DNA of 64,000 nucleotides, taken from the NCBI RefSeq assembly GCF_008365375.1, contig NZ_QOKW01000005.1, positions 62,001-126,000 of the forward strand. Reading direction: 5' to 3'. Below, piece by piece: positions 52,950 to 62,384 of the stretch. Position numbers and translations under genes: made by a program. The stretch comes from Roseomonas genomospecies 6. GTDB lineage: Bacteria; Pseudomonadota; Alphaproteobacteria; Azospirillales; Azospirillaceae. Below the pieces are notes generated by a model. The model was given only the letters and a program-made list of their open reading frames with translations. It was not told the DNA's origin and ran no database searches. How positions within the stretch are numbered: position 1 is the stretch's first letter; every line of letters starts with the position of its first letter.

Positions 52950-53884
52950 GCGGCGTCGCCGAGAAGGGTGCCGGCGGGCAGGGCGAAGCCGCGCAGGAAG
53001 GCGGCGCCGTCCACCGGGGCCTTGCCGGGCCGCTGGACCAGGGTGAGGCGTACGGCGCCATCGGTGCAGGCGATGGTCAGTCGGTCGTCCAGCAGCGTGC
53101 CGGGCGCGGCCTTGCGCGCGCCGGGCGCGGGTTCGGCCTTCAGCACCTTGATGCGCTCGCCACGGATGTCGAACCAGCAGCCGGGCCAGGGGGTGAGGGC
53201 GCGGACCTGCCGCTCCACCGTGGCGGCGTCGCGCGTCCAGTCGAGCCGGCCATCCTCGCGCGTCAGCTTGGCGGCGTAGGTCACGCCCTCCTCGGGCTGG
53301 GGCTCGGCGGTCAGACGGCCGGCGGCGAGGCCGTCGAGCGCCTCCACGATCAGCCGCGCGCCCATGTCGGCCAAGGCGTCGTGCAGGCTGCTGGCGGTGG
53401 TGTCCGCGGTGATCGGCACCGCGTCCTTCAGCAGCATGGCGCCGGTGTCCAGCCCGATGTCCATCTGCATGATGGTGATGCCGGTCTCGGCGTCGCCCGC
53501 CAGGATCGAGCGCTGGATGGGGGCGGCCCCGCGCCAGCGTGGCAGCAGGGAGCCATGCACATTCAGGCAGCCCAGCCGCGGCGCGTCCAGGATCGGCTGC
53601 GGCAGGATCAGCCCATAGGCGGCGACCACCGCGGCGTCGGCCTTCAGCCCGGCGAATTCCGCCTGCGCCTCGGCGTTGCGCAGCGATTTGGGCGTGCGCA
53701 CGGGGATGCCCCGCTCCTCGGCGAAGCGGTGGACCGGAGACTTCTGCACCTGCTGCCCGCGCCCGGCGGGGCGGGGCGGCTGGCTGTAGACGCAAACCAC
53801 CTCGTGCCCGGCATCGGCCAGCGCGCGGAGGCTGGGCACGGCGAAATCCGGCGTGCCCATGAAAACGAGGCGGAGCGGCGTCAT
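52931..53884 (-). CDS. fmt: Methionyl-tRNA formyltransferase
   Basis: Fmt (317 residues) formylates initiator Met-tRNA. It has [37 protein letters not shown] with the catalytic Asn/His/Asp region, [23 protein letters not shown], and the linker to the C-terminal tRNA-binding barrel ([27 protein letters not shown]). It follows def by 24 bases. Confidence 0.96.
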   Translation of the reverse strand: MTPLRLVFMGTPDFAVPSLRALADAGHEVVCVYSQPPRPAGRGQQVQKSPVHRFAEERGIPVRTPKSLRNAEAQAEFAGLKADAAVVAAYGLILPQPILDAPRLGCLNVHGSLLPRWRGAAPIQRSILAGDAETGITIMQMDIGLDTGAMLLKDAVPITADTTASSLHDALADMGARLIVEALDGLAAGRLTAEPQPEEGVTYAAKLTREDGRLDWTRDAATVERQVRALTPWPGCWFDIRGERIKVLKAEPAPGARKAAPGTLLDDRLTIACTDGAVRLTLVQRPGKAPVDGAAFLRGFALPAGTLLGDAACSAGN

Positions 53885-53908
53885 GAAGGATCGTCCAACG
53901 TCGATAGG

Positions 53909-54415
53909 TTAGGCGCGCTGCATCTTCTGGACCTTGCGCAGGATCATGTTGCGCTTCAGCATCGACAGGTAATCGACGAACAGAACGCCGTTCAGATGGT
54001 CGATCTCGTGCTGGATGCAGGTCGCCAGCATGCCGTCGGCTTCGATCTCGCGGGTCTCGTTGTTCTCGTCGAGGTAACGGACGCGGACCGCCGCCGGGCG
54101 GGTGACCTCGGCATACTGGTCGGGGACCGACAGGCAGCCCTCCTCGCACACCGAGGTGTCGTCCGACTTCCAGACGATTTCCGGATTGGCGAGGCGGATG
54201 GGGTTCGGCTCCTCGTCCTTCTCGTGCACGTCCACGACGATGACGCGCTCCAGGACGCCGATCTGCGGGGCGGCGAGGCCGATGCCCTTCGCGGCGTACA
54301 TGGTTTCGACCATGTCGTCCATCAGCTTGGCGATGCGCGCGTCGACCTTCTCGACGGGCTTCGCCTTCTGCTTCAGGACGGGATGCGGGGCGACGAGGAT
54401 ATCCAGAACGGCCAT
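53909..54415 (-). CDS. def: Peptide deformylase
   Basis: Deformylase (168 residues) removes the N-formyl group from new proteins. All three motifs are present: [19 protein letters not shown] with the metal-binding Cys, and [16 protein letters not shown] with the HExxH zinc site. It leads the def-fmt-truA operon. Confidence 0.96.
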   Translation of the reverse strand: MAVLDILVAPHPVLKQKAKPVEKVDARIAKLMDDMVETMYAAKGIGLAAPQIGVLERVIVVDVHEKDEEPNPIRLANPEIVWKSDDTSVCEEGCLSVPDQYAEVTRPAAVRVRYLDENNETREIEADGMLATCIQHEIDHLNGVLFVDYLSMLKRNMILRKVQKMQRA

Positions 54416-54531
54416 GGGAACTCAGCAGCGGTGCGTGGAGGTGCGGCAATCTGTCAAAATATGAGGGGCGGGCCACGAGGTCAAGGAAGGCGGAAAGCGC
54501 AACCCGCCAATATCATTTCGCCGGCCGCGCC

Positions 54532-54762
54532 TCACAGAGGCGAGCGGGTGATCGACTTGATGGGGCCGCGGGGGTTGCCGGACATCTCGGCGATCTTGCG
54601 GTCCTGCTCTTCAAGGAAGCCGCGGGCTGGCTCGTCGCCGTCCAGGCCGCCCACCAGCGTGCCGGGAACCTTGCGGTTGGAGGTGCGGGCGCCGTCTTCG
54701 TACAGAACGTCGAACAGCACGAAGGCGCTGTCCACCGGCTGCTTCTTCTTGGTCTTGGCCAT
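54532..54762 (-). CDS. Conserved small basic-acidic protein, function unknown
   Basis: This 76-residue soluble protein starts with a Lys-rich patch (MAKTKKKQP), then VDSAFVLFDVLYEDGARTSNRKVPGTL and an acidic-basic tail. It has the look of a conserved alphaproteobacterial hypothetical with a possible nucleic-acid contact in the N-terminus, but no family is recognised. The ATG at 54762 has GTTCCCC upstream, with a weak ribosome site. It is transcribed towards def, 116 bases from the def start. Confidence 0.7.
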   Translation of the reverse strand: MAKTKKKQPVDSAFVLFDVLYEDGARTSNRKVPGTLVGGLDGDEPARGFLEEQDRKIAEMSGNPRGPIKSITRSPL

Positions 54763-54813
54763 GGGGGAACTCCGAAAGTCAGGGTGTGCTTGTAGAGGAA
54801 AGACGCGCAACGG

Positions 54814-54844
54814 AAAAGGGCACCGGTTTCCCGGTGCCCTTTCC
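54814..54844 (-). terminator. Rho-independent terminator after the cold-shock gene
   Basis: GGGCACCGG (54818-54826) and CCGGTGCCC (54831-54839) form a perfect stem extended by AAA and TTT; on the minus strand it ends in TTTT. It lies 23 bases past the stop. Confidence 0.85.
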
Positions 54845-54866
54845 AAGCCGTGCCAAGAGACGTGGC

Positions 54867-55076
54867 TCAGACGGCCTTCAGGTTTTCGGCCGAGGTCTTG
54901 CCGCGCTTCGGATCGCGCTGTTCCTCGTAGGAAACCTTCTGGCCCTCGTTCAGGCTGCGCAGGCCCGCGCGCTCGACCGCGGAGATGTGGACGAACACGT
55001 CCGCACCGCCGTTGTCCGGCTGAATGAAACCATAACCCTTGGTGCTGTTGAACCACTTGACGGTACCGACAGGCAT
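54867..55076 (-). CDS. Cold-shock family protein
   Basis: This 69-residue CspA-type single-strand nucleic acid-binding protein has both RNP motifs: KGYGFIQP and DVFVHIS, with [13 protein letters not shown] and [19 protein letters not shown] around. It acts as an RNA chaperone. The leader upstream contains a perfect 8-bp hairpin (55101-55124), as often seen for cold-inducible csp genes. Confidence 0.95.
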   Translation of the reverse strand: MPVGTVKWFNSTKGYGFIQPDNGGADVFVHISAVERAGLRSLNEGQKVSYEEQRDPKRGKTSAENLKAV

Positions 55077-55100
55077 GATTGCCCTCCGATTGAATGAATG

Positions 55101-55124
55101 GCGCCGCATCGACCGGTGCGGCGC
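55101..55124 (-). promoter_or_regulatory. Hairpin in the cold-shock gene leader
   Basis: GCGCCGCA (55101-55108) and TGCGGCGC (55117-55124) pair perfectly around an eight-base loop, 25-48 bases ahead of the ATG. It may tune translation with temperature. Confidence 0.4.
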
Positions 55125-55275
55125 ATCAGACTGTGTCCAGGCATAGCAACGATCTGGGCACCCGAAGGCGTAGCAGGCCGGCAGTCCGAAGCAGAATGAC
55201 AGGAGGGAGATTGGGACCGATCCCGTTCTTTGCAAGTCGAAACAGAATGGGGAAAATCAGGGTTGCACGGGACCC

Positions 55276-56718
55276 TCACGCACGGGCCGCGGCCCGAAGC
55301 TCCGGCGCCTGGAGCGGGCGCGGGGCGTGGTCCAGCGGTTCCAGCAGGGGGATTTCCTCCGCGCTGTCGGGGGTGGCGTGCAGGTCGCGGAAGCGGCGGG
55401 CGGTCACCAGAACGCGGGATTCCAGGCTGCCGACCGCCCCGTTGTAGCAGCCTACGGCCCGGTCGAGCTGCACCCCCAGCCGTTCCATATGGCCGCCCAG
55501 ATCGTGCAGACGCTTATAGAGTTCGGCCCCCAAGGTGCTGATTTCGCGGGCGCTGTCGGTCAGCCGCTCCTGGCGCCAGCCGTAGGCGACGGCGCGCAGC
55601 AGCGCGATCAGCGTCGTCGGGGTGGCGAGGATCACCCGGTGGTCGATGCCCGCCTCGATCAGCGCGGGGTCGTGCTCCAGCGCCGCGGAGAAGAAGTTCT
55701 CGCCGGGCAGGAACAGCACGACGAATTCCGGCGACTCCTCGAACTGGTCCCAATAGGCCTTGGTGCCGAGCTGCTTCATATGCTCCCGCACATGGCGGGC
55801 GTGGCGCGACAGTCCGTCGCGGCGGGCGGCGTCGTCGCCGGCCTGCACCCCATCGAGATAGCCCTCCAGCGGCGTCTTGGCGTCCACCACGATGGTCTTG
55901 CCGCCGGGCAGCTTGACCACGAGGTCCGGGCGCAGCCGCCCGCCGGCGCTCTCCACGCTCATCTGCTCCACGAAGTCGCAGTGGTCGAGCATCCCGGCCA
56001 TTTCGCAGACCCGGCGGAGCTGGATTTCGCCCCAGCGCCCGCGCGCCACCGGGCTGCGCAGCGCACGGACGAGGTTGCCGGTTTCCGCGCGGAGCTGGGC
56101 CTGGGTTTCCACCAGCGACAGCACCTGCTGTTTCAGCCCCTCGTAGGCGCCGGCCCGGCTGCGCTCCATCTCCTGGATCTGGCCGTCCATGCGCTCCAGC
56201 GACTGCCGCACCGGGGCGACGATGTCGGCGATGGCGGTCTGCCGCTTCTCCAGGTCGCCGCGCGCCTGCTCCTGGAAGGTCGCCAGCGTCTCCTTGGCGA
56301 GGTCGAGGAAGCTCTGGTTGTTGGAGCGCAGGGCCTCCGCCGACAGGGCCTTGAAGCTGTCCGACAGGGTGGCCTGGGCGCGCTCCAGAAGGGCCAGCTT
56401 CTCCGCCGCCGACGCGCGTTCGCGGGCCAGCGTGGTGGACAGCTCCGCCTGCCGTTCGCGGGCGGTGGACAGCTCGGCGTTCAGCCGGGCGATCTGGTGG
56501 TCGCGGGCCTCCACCTCCTCCCGCAGGTCATCCTCGATTCGCTCCGCGACGTCGAGCCGGGTGACCAGTTCGGCGCGGATGGCGCTGGCCTCGGCCTCGG
56601 CGCGTGCGGCGTACAGGCGCACGATCATGCCGGCGAGAATCGCCCCGAGGAGGGCGCCGGCAAGGGCACCGAGAGCCACCGACTGTGCCACCGACTGCGG
56701 ATCGAACGCGAACTGCAT
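55276..56718 (-). CDS. rmuC: DNA recombination protein RmuC
   Basis: RmuC (480 residues) has an N-terminal membrane helix (ALGALAGALLGAILAGMIV), a long coiled coil (residues about 35-165), and the RmuC nuclease-like domain: SPVARGRWGEIQLRRVCE, PDLVVKLPGGKTIVVDAKTPLEGYLD and FVVLFLPGENFFSAALE. It limits inversions at short repeats, which is of interest in this repeat-bearing genome. ATG at 56718 is used. Confidence 0.94.
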   Translation of the reverse strand: MQFAFDPQSVAQSVALGALAGALLGAILAGMIVRLYAARAEAEASAIRAELVTRLDVAERIEDDLREEVEARDHQIARLNAELSTARERQAELSTTLARERASAAEKLALLERAQATLSDSFKALSAEALRSNNQSFLDLAKETLATFQEQARGDLEKRQTAIADIVAPVRQSLERMDGQIQEMERSRAGAYEGLKQQVLSLVETQAQLRAETGNLVRALRSPVARGRWGEIQLRRVCEMAGMLDHCDFVEQMSVESAGGRLRPDLVVKLPGGKTIVVDAKTPLEGYLDGVQAGDDAARRDGLSRHARHVREHMKQLGTKAYWDQFEESPEFVVLFLPGENFFSAALEHDPALIEAGIDHRVILATPTTLIALLRAVAYGWRQERLTDSAREISTLGAELYKRLHDLGGHMERLGVQLDRAVGCYNGAVGSLESRVLVTARRFRDLHATPDSAEEIPLLEPLDHAPRPLQAPELRAAARA

Positions 56719-56738
56719 GAAATTCCCCGAAGAACGCC

Positions 56739-56768
56739 GCAAATCCCGAGATTGCAAATCCCGAGATT
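56739..56768. repeat. Exact 15-bp tandem duplication
   Basis: GCAAATCCCGAGATT occurs at 56739-56753 and again at 56754-56768, followed by a related ATTCCCGAGACT. It lies just upstream of the rmuC start. Confidence 0.85.
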
Positions 56769-56900
56769 ACAGGATTCCCGAGACTACAGGAACGAATCAG
56801 GAAAGAGAACGGGCAATGAACAAAGGCGCAGGCCATGGTCGTCTCCGAACCATCCGCCTGCGGACTTGCTCGCCGCGCCCGTCTGCGCCATATCCGACGG

Positions 56901-57485
56901 ATGCCCGACGATCCGACCGCCTCCTCCGGCTCCCCCCAAGGCCCCTCGAAAGGCCCCCGTCTCCGCGCCATTCCGCCCGGCGACGACCGCGAGCGGCTGA
57001 CCTGTCCGGATTGCGGCTACATCGCCTACCAGAATCCGCTGATCGTCGTCGGGTCGGTGGCGGTGTGGGAAGGCCGCATCCTGCTGTGCCGCCGCGCCAT
57101 CGAGCCGCGCAAGGGCTACTGGACGTTGCCCGCCGGCTTCATGGAGGAACGCGAAAGCACCATGGAGGGTGCGGCCCGCGAGGCGTGGGAGGAGGCGCGG
57201 GCCAGGATCGCCATCGATTCGCTGCTGGCCGTCTACGACATCCCGCGGATCAGCCAGGTGCAACTGATCTTCCGCGCCCGCCTGCTGTCGCCCGACGTGT
57301 CCGCCGGTCCGGAAAGCCAGGAGGTCGGGCTGTTCCGCTGGGAGGAAATCCCCTGGGACGATCTGGCCTTCCCGACCGTCCAGTGGGCCTTGCGGGAGCA
57401 CCGGTCGCGGCTGGGCCGGAACGATTTCGCCCCCGCGGTGAACCCGACGCCGGACGTGCTGGCGCAGTGGGAGCGGATGCTCTAA
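56901..57485 (+). CDS. Nudix hydrolase with zinc-ribbon-like N-terminus
   Basis: This 194-residue Nudix hydrolase cleaves a nucleoside-diphosphate-linked compound. A CPDCGYIAYQNP segment near residue 32 resembles the ribbon of NUDT12/NadR-like or YfcD types. The Nudix box begins GFMEERES and continues with REAWEEA; the usual final Gly is replaced by Ala. The substrate may be NADH or ADP-ribose. ATG at 56901 is taken as the start. It is divergent from rmuC. Confidence 0.85.
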   Translation: MPDDPTASSGSPQGPSKGPRLRAIPPGDDRERLTCPDCGYIAYQNPLIVVGSVAVWEGRILLCRRAIEPRKGYWTLPAGFMEERESTMEGAAREAWEEARARIAIDSLLAVYDIPRISQVQLIFRARLLSPDVSAGPESQEVGLFRWEEIPWDDLAFPTVQWALREHRSRLGRNDFAPAVNPTPDVLAQWERML

Positions 57486-57493
57486 ACCCCCCG

Positions 57494-58645
57494 TCATTCC
57501 GCCGGGAATTTCGCCACCAGTTCCGCCGTGCCCTGGTCCCTCCTCACCGTCAGGGGCAGCCATGTGCCGGGGGCCTGGCGCTGCACAACCGCCGTCAGGT
57601 TGGACACCTCGCGGACCGGGGCGCCCGCCGCGGCGACCACGATGTCGCCCGCGGCCAGCCCGGCGGCGGCGGCGACGCTGCCGTCCGCGACGGAGCGCAC
57701 CCGCACCCCCGCCTGCTCCTGCTCCAGGACCACGCCCAGCCGCGGGCGGGGCGCCTCGGCCGGCGGCTCGCTCTCGCCCAGCCCGTAGACCGCGTCGGCG
57801 ATGCGTCCGTCCAGCTCCTCGCAGGGGCGGTCGGAATCCCAGGGCAGCAGGACGACGCCGTCCGCGATCCCCAGATCGGCGAGCTGGTGCGGCACGCCGT
57901 CGCGCCCTTCGATGTGCCCCTGGCCCAGGATGGCGACGATGGTGCGGTTGGTGTGGCGCCGGACGTCGGCGATCCGCTCCGCCATGGCGCGGTCCCAGAC
58001 GGATTGGGCCTCCACGAAGCGCTCGAAGCTGCCGGAGCGGCGCTCGTTCGGGCCGTGGGCGGCCATCGCCTTGCGCAGCCGCTCGGTGTAGGAGGGCGGG
58101 GGAGGGGCCGGGTCGCCCACGCCCTCCCGCTCGGCGGCGGGAATGGCGGCCCAGCCCTCGCGCGCGGTGCGGCTGACCAGCCCGCGGTCCACGTTCAGCG
58201 CGATCACCGGCAGCCGGTTCATGCGGGCGAAATGCAGGATCGGCAGGTAGAAGCGCGCGTCATAGCCCCAGACCTTCGGCCAGTTGGTGTCGCGCAGCAA
58301 CTCCGCCTCGGTCAGTTGCCCGGCGCTCCAGCGGTCCAGGACCGGCTGGACGCTGCGCGGGAACATCTCCATGCCGACCGCCAGATCGGGATTCAGGGCG
58401 TGCAGCGCCGCCAGCGTATGAAGCTGCCAGCGGTGGTGGTCGGCGCTGTCGTGCCGTTCCCCCAGCAGGACGGCGGGGGACGCGGCGGCGCGGCGCAGCA
58501 GGTCGGCGGTGTCCACGGGGCGGGCCGCGGCGTCGGACCAGCCGCCGGGCGGCACGCAGGTGGCGGCCTTCGCCTCCACGCCGCTCCCCAGGCCGGCCAG
58601 GATGCCGCCGGAGAGCAGAAGGACAGCCATCAAACGGGGAAGCAT
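57494..58645 (-). CDS. ChaN-like heme-binding-family protein with C-terminal PDZ domain
   Basis: This 383-residue exported protein has a signal peptide (residues 1 to about 26). The ChaN/DUF399 domain is marked by AVLLGERHDSADHHRWQL, VGMEMFPRSVQPVLDRWSAGQL and VAILGQGHIEG; the tail (residues about 285-383) is a PDZ domain (RLGVVLEQEQAGVRVRSVADGS, GLAAGDIVVAAAGAPVREV). ChaN proteins bind heme cofacially and are linked to iron uptake. The PDZ fusion suggests partnering with periplasmic proteins. It converges on the Nudix gene. Confidence 0.85.
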   Translation of the reverse strand: MLPRLMAVLLLSGGILAGLGSGVEAKAATCVPPGGWSDAAARPVDTADLLRRAAASPAVLLGERHDSADHHRWQLHTLAALHALNPDLAVGMEMFPRSVQPVLDRWSAGQLTEAELLRDTNWPKVWGYDARFYLPILHFARMNRLPVIALNVDRGLVSRTAREGWAAIPAAEREGVGDPAPPPPSYTERLRKAMAAHGPNERRSGSFERFVEAQSVWDRAMAERIADVRRHTNRTIVAILGQGHIEGRDGVPHQLADLGIADGVVLLPWDSDRPCEELDGRIADAVYGLGESEPPAEAPRPRLGVVLEQEQAGVRVRSVADGSVAAAAGLAAGDIVVAAAGAPVREVSNLTAVVQRQAPGTWLPLTVRRDQGTAELVAKFPAE

Positions 58646-58786
58646 GTCGGCGGTCCTCCAGGGATCGGGGGTGCGGTCGGGACATGCTGAAGGTTGGGCG
58701 GTGCGGGGCGCCCGTCAACGGTGTCGACGCTGTCCGGCAACGGCCGCGCTGGCGCGCTGCGGCGAAGCGGGTTATCCTCGGACATC

Positions 58787-59524
58787 ATGCCGCACCGTAA
58801 AACCGTCATTCTCACCGGCGCGAGCCGGGGCATCGGCCACGCCACCGTGCAGCGCTTCAGCGCCGAGGGCTGGCGGGTCATCTCCTGTTCCCGCGAGGAG
58901 GTGCCGGACCATTGCCGGCGCGATCCGAACTGGACCCATCACATACCGACGGACCTGTCCGATCCGGACAGCCGAGCGCACTTCCTGGAGGAGGCCAACC
59001 GCGCGCTGGACGGCGGGCCGCTGCACGCGCTCGTCAACAACGCCGGCATTTCGCCCAAGACGCCGATCAAGGAGCGTCTCGGCTGTCTGAACGGGGCCAT
59101 CGAAGGCTGGCACCGGGTGTTCGAGCTGAACTTCTTCGCCCCGCTGGTGCTGGCCCGCGGCTTCGCGGCGCCGCTGTCGCGGGCGAAGGGGGCGATCGTC
59201 AACGTCACCTCCATCGCCGGCCATTCGGTGCACCCCTTCGCGGGGTCGGCCTATTCGACGTCCAAGGCGGCGCTGTCCGGCCTGACCCGCGAGATGGCCG
59301 TGGAGTTCGCGGAGATCGGCGTGCGGGTCAACGCCGTGGCGCCGGGCGAGATCGAAACCGCCATGACCGGCCCGGAATACGACGTGCTGATCCCGCGCAT
59401 CCCGCTGAAGCGCATGGGGACGCCGGAGGATGTGGCGGCGGTGATCTTTTATCTGTGCGGCCCCGACTCGGGCTATGTCACCGGGACGGAAATGTTCATC
59501 ACCGGGGGGCAGCATCTTTATTGA
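58787..59524 (+). CDS. Short-chain dehydrogenase/reductase
   Basis: This 245-residue classical SDR has VILTGASRGIGHAT for NAD(P) binding, ALVNNAGISPK, the catalytic Ser in VNVTSIAG, and AYSTSKAAL with Tyr and Lys. VNAVAPGEIETAM and GTPEDVAAVIFYLCGPDSGYVTGTEMFITGG end the fold. The substrate is unknown; the family includes 3-oxoacyl-ACP and sugar-alcohol dehydrogenases. ATG at 58787 fits the fold. Confidence 0.92.
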   Translation: MPHRKTVILTGASRGIGHATVQRFSAEGWRVISCSREEVPDHCRRDPNWTHHIPTDLSDPDSRAHFLEEANRALDGGPLHALVNNAGISPKTPIKERLGCLNGAIEGWHRVFELNFFAPLVLARGFAAPLSRAKGAIVNVTSIAGHSVHPFAGSAYSTSKAALSGLTREMAVEFAEIGVRVNAVAPGEIETAMTGPEYDVLIPRIPLKRMGTPEDVAAVIFYLCGPDSGYVTGTEMFITGGQHLY

Positions 59525-59556
59525 TGCGGGTGGTTGCCCCCCGAAAATCCCCAACC

Positions 59557-60333
59557 TCAGCCGAGGTTGTGCTTCGCCACCACCGCCGCGAAGTCTTCCC
59601 CGAAATGCTCGCCGACACGGATGACCGAAACCCCGTGCGGAATTTCCTTCAGGGCCGGGTTGTCCAGGTTCATCGAGGTCAGAAGCGCCATCGGCACCTT
59701 GCTCGTGATGCTCATCGCGCGCAGGCCGCGGATCAGGTCCAGGCCGGACAGACCGTCCATCACCATCGATGCGATCAGCATGTCCGGCGGGACACGCACG
59801 GCGAGGCTGATCGACTCGATGGGGTCGCTGACCGTCACCGTGCGGTAGCCGCAGGCCGCCAGCTCCGTTCCCACCTTCTTGGCGACGACCTTGGACGGGG
59901 TGACCAGCATGATCTCGACGTTGCTGATCTGGATGTCGGTGATCTCGAACTGGTAGCGCACCGGCAGGGCGCGGATGATCCGGTTCGTTTCGGCAACCTG
60001 CGGCTGCTCGGCGCGGTCCACCAGCTCCGCGATTCGGTCCACGAAGACCTGCGCGTCGTTCAGTTCGCGCGGCTCGAGCTGTTTCAGGCCGGACAGGTAA
60101 TCTTCCAGGCGGTGGGCGACGAGGCTGACGGTGGGGTAGCCGAAGCTGGTCCCCATGCCCTTGAAGTTGTGGGCTTCCAGGCGGAGAACGCCGATGGCCT
60201 CGCCATGCTCCCGCGTGCCCTTGGACACGCCGTCCAGAGCGGCGTTCATCACCTCCAGCCGGTCGCGGGCGTCGTCCATGAATTCGACGCGCAGGCGGTC
60301 TTCGAGATCGTCGGGCGACAGGTTGGAGGCCAT
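59557..60333 (-). CDS. Hpt protein with degenerate receiver domain
   Basis: This 258-residue protein has an Hpt-like helical domain in residues about 5-115 with phospho-accepting His55 in RLEAHNFKGMG. Residues about 138-258 have the CheY fold pattern (VEIMLVTPSKVVAKKVGTEL, PDMLIASMVMDGLSGLDLI, VPMALLTSMN), but the phosphoacceptor Asp is Ser189, the acidic pair is missing, and the last-strand Lys is Arg. It can probably carry phosphate on His55 but not on the receiver. The partner kinase is unknown. The 111-base gap upstream of the ATG holds the promoter. Confidence 0.75.
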   Translation of the reverse strand: MASNLSPDDLEDRLRVEFMDDARDRLEVMNAALDGVSKGTREHGEAIGVLRLEAHNFKGMGTSFGYPTVSLVAHRLEDYLSGLKQLEPRELNDAQVFVDRIAELVDRAEQPQVAETNRIIRALPVRYQFEITDIQISNVEIMLVTPSKVVAKKVGTELAACGYRTVTVSDPIESISLAVRVPPDMLIASMVMDGLSGLDLIRGLRAMSITSKVPMALLTSMNLDNPALKEIPHGVSVIRVGEHFGEDFAAVVAKHNLG

Positions 60334-60444
60334 GGCGGGGTCCTGACTATGCTTTCGGGTTAGGCAGTCTATGCCCGAAAGTTACACCAGAACCCTAACG
60401 TGAAACAAACGCTCGCATGAAAGGCGGCTAAAACGCCGCGCCGA

Positions 60445-60990
60445 TCACAACCGCGACAGGAGGCCGTTGAACCAGTTCAGCCGCTCTTCGGCCTGGGCGA
60501 TGTCGTGGTCCAGCCATTCGGCGAAATGACCGTCGGTTCCGGCACTCGCCCGCTTCAGATCGCCCAGCCGGGCCAGCTCCGTCTCGCACAGGGAGGCGAG
60601 GTGGTCGATCTGGTCGCGCTGCGACTCGACGTCCAGCAGATGCAGGAAGCGCAGCTTCAGCGCGATCACCAGCTTGTTCAGCCCATCCGCCGACGGGGCG
60701 CGCACATTGGCGCGCATCAGCGTGCCGAACTCCGCCCGTCCGGCCTCGGTCGCGCCGAGCAGGGCGTTGTCCTCCATGCCGCTGCCGTCCAGCGCCTCGA
60801 TCAACCCCTCGTAGCGCAGCATCTCCAGCGAGGTGCCCATGAGGTCGAGCGACGGGCCGACGATGCGGTCGAGGAAATGGCGGAGCGCGCCGGCCAGATC
60901 GGCGTAACGCTGCGGCCCGTTCTGGATCAGCGTGCCCAGGACGGCGAGGCGCACGGCCTCCTTCGGCATCAGCGAGTTGTCACGGTACAT
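60445..60990 (-). CDS. PadR-like winged-helix protein
   Basis: This 181-residue protein has a winged-helix-like N-terminal domain (LAVLGTLIQNGPQRYADLAGAL, MLRYEGLIEAL) and a long helical C-terminus rich in Glu, Arg and Leu (residues about 95-181), a layout like PadR regulators with a coiled dimerisation part. The regulated gene is not evident. It may respond to phenolics or antibiotics by family habit only. Confidence 0.55.
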   Translation of the reverse strand: MYRDNSLMPKEAVRLAVLGTLIQNGPQRYADLAGALRHFLDRIVGPSLDLMGTSLEMLRYEGLIEALDGSGMEDNALLGATEAGRAEFGTLMRANVRAPSADGLNKLVIALKLRFLHLLDVESQRDQIDHLASLCETELARLGDLKRASAGTDGHFAEWLDHDIAQAEERLNWFNGLLSRL

Positions 60991-61169
60991 GGCGAACTCC
61001 TGGGCGGTGGCTTTAGGCCGGTGGCTTCAGACGTGTGCGGACGCTGCGAAGCGTTCTCAGTGACGTCTAAAGGTAAGGCGCCCCGGCCCGCAAGTCCAGA
61101 GCGCCGATGAAGCCACCACAGGAGATCACCGAATCCCCCTTCCGCCTCGGGAAAGGGGATGTCCGGGAA

Positions 61170-62384
61170 TCAGGCCGCCAGCCGCAGGTCCAGGCGGCTC
61201 CACACGTCGAGCAGCGCCTCGACGAGGCGCGCCATCTCGGCGTCGCCGTGCAGCGGGGTGGGGGTGAAGCGCAGGCGCTCCGCCCCGCGCGGCACGGTCG
61301 GGTAGTTGATCGGCTGGACGTAGATGTCGTGGCGTTCCAGCAGCTCGTCCGAGGCGCGCTTGCAGCGGTGCGCGTCGCCGACCATCACCGGGACGATGTG
61401 GCTGGCCGACGGCATCACCGGCAGGCCGGCGTCGGCCATCAGGCGCTTCAGCGTGGCGGCGCGCTCCTGGTGGCGGTCGCGCTCCGTCTGGCTGGTCTTC
61501 AGATAGCGGATGCTGGCCAGCGCCCCGGCGGCCAGGACCGGCGACAGGGAGGTGGAGAAGATGAAACCGGCGGCGAAGCTGCGGATGCAGTCCACCAGCG
61601 CGGCGGACCCGGTGATGTAGCCGCCCTGAACGCCGAACGCCTTGCCCAGCGTGCCCTCGATGATGGTCAGCCGGTCCATGGCGCCGTCGCGCTCCGCCAC
61701 GCCGGCACCGCGCGGGCCGTACATGCCGACCGCGTGCACCTCGTCCAGGTAGGTCATGGCGCCGTGCTTCTCCGCGACGTCGCAGAGGTCGTGGATCGGG
61801 GCGACGTCGCCGTCCATGGAATAGACGCTCTCGAACGCCACGACCTTCGGGCGGTCCGGGGCGATCTGCGACAGCAGCTCGTCCAGGTGCTTGGGGTCGT
61901 TGTGGCGGAAGATGTGCTTCTCGGCGCCGCTGTTGCGGATGCCGGTGATCATCGAATTGTGGTTCAGCGCGTCCGACAGGATCACGCAGTTCGGCAGCAG
62001 CTTGCCCAGCGTCCCCAGCGTCGCGTCGTTGGACACGTAGCCGGAGGTGAACAGCAGCGCCGCCTCCTTCTGGTGGAGGTCGGCCAGTTCGCGCTCCAGC
62101 AGCACATGGTAGATGTTGGTGCCGGAGATGTTGCGTGTTCCGCCGGCCCCGGCGCCGACACCGTCGATGGCGTCGTGCATCGCCTTCAGGACGACCGGGT
62201 TCTGGCCCATGCCCAGATAGTCGTTGGAGCACCAGACGGTGACCTCCCGCTCCTTCCCGGCGGAGTCGCGGAAGGTGGCTTTCGGAAAGTTCCCCGCGTG
62301 CCGTTCGAGGTTGGCGAAGACCCGGTAGCGGCCATCCTGCTTCAGGCTGGCGATCTGGGTGCGGAAAAAGCTCTCGTAATCCAT
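61170..62384 (-). CDS. hemA: 5-aminolevulinate synthase
   Basis: HemA (404 residues) makes 5-aminolevulinate from glycine and succinyl-CoA, the C4 entry to heme and corrinoid synthesis typical of Alphaproteobacteria. It is an alpha-oxoamine synthase with [57 protein letters not shown], the PLP-binding Lys in [17 protein letters not shown] and [15 protein letters not shown]. An FNR-type box lies 114-127 bases upstream. Confidence 0.97.
   Translation of the reverse strand: MDYESFFRTQIASLKQDGRYRVFANLERHAGNFPKATFRDSAGKEREVTVWCSNDYLGMGQNPVVLKAMHDAIDGVGAGAGGTRNISGTNIYHVLLERELADLHQKEAALLFTSGYVSNDATLGTLGKLLPNCVILSDALNHNSMITGIRNSGAEKHIFRHNDPKHLDELLSQIAPDRPKVVAFESVYSMDGDVAPIHDLCDVAEKHGAMTYLDEVHAVGMYGPRGAGVAERDGAMDRLTIIEGTLGKAFGVQGGYITGSAALVDCIRSFAAGFIFSTSLSPVLAAGALASIRYLKTSQTERDRHQERAATLKRLMADAGLPVMPSASHIVPVMVGDAHRCKRASDELLERHDIYVQPINYPTVPRGAERLRFTPTPLHGDAEMARLVEALLDVWSRLDLRLAA

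Noticed and set aside
61130..61160. Hairpin past the hemA stop considered as a terminator
   Set aside because: The stem is imperfect and no T run follows on the minus strand.
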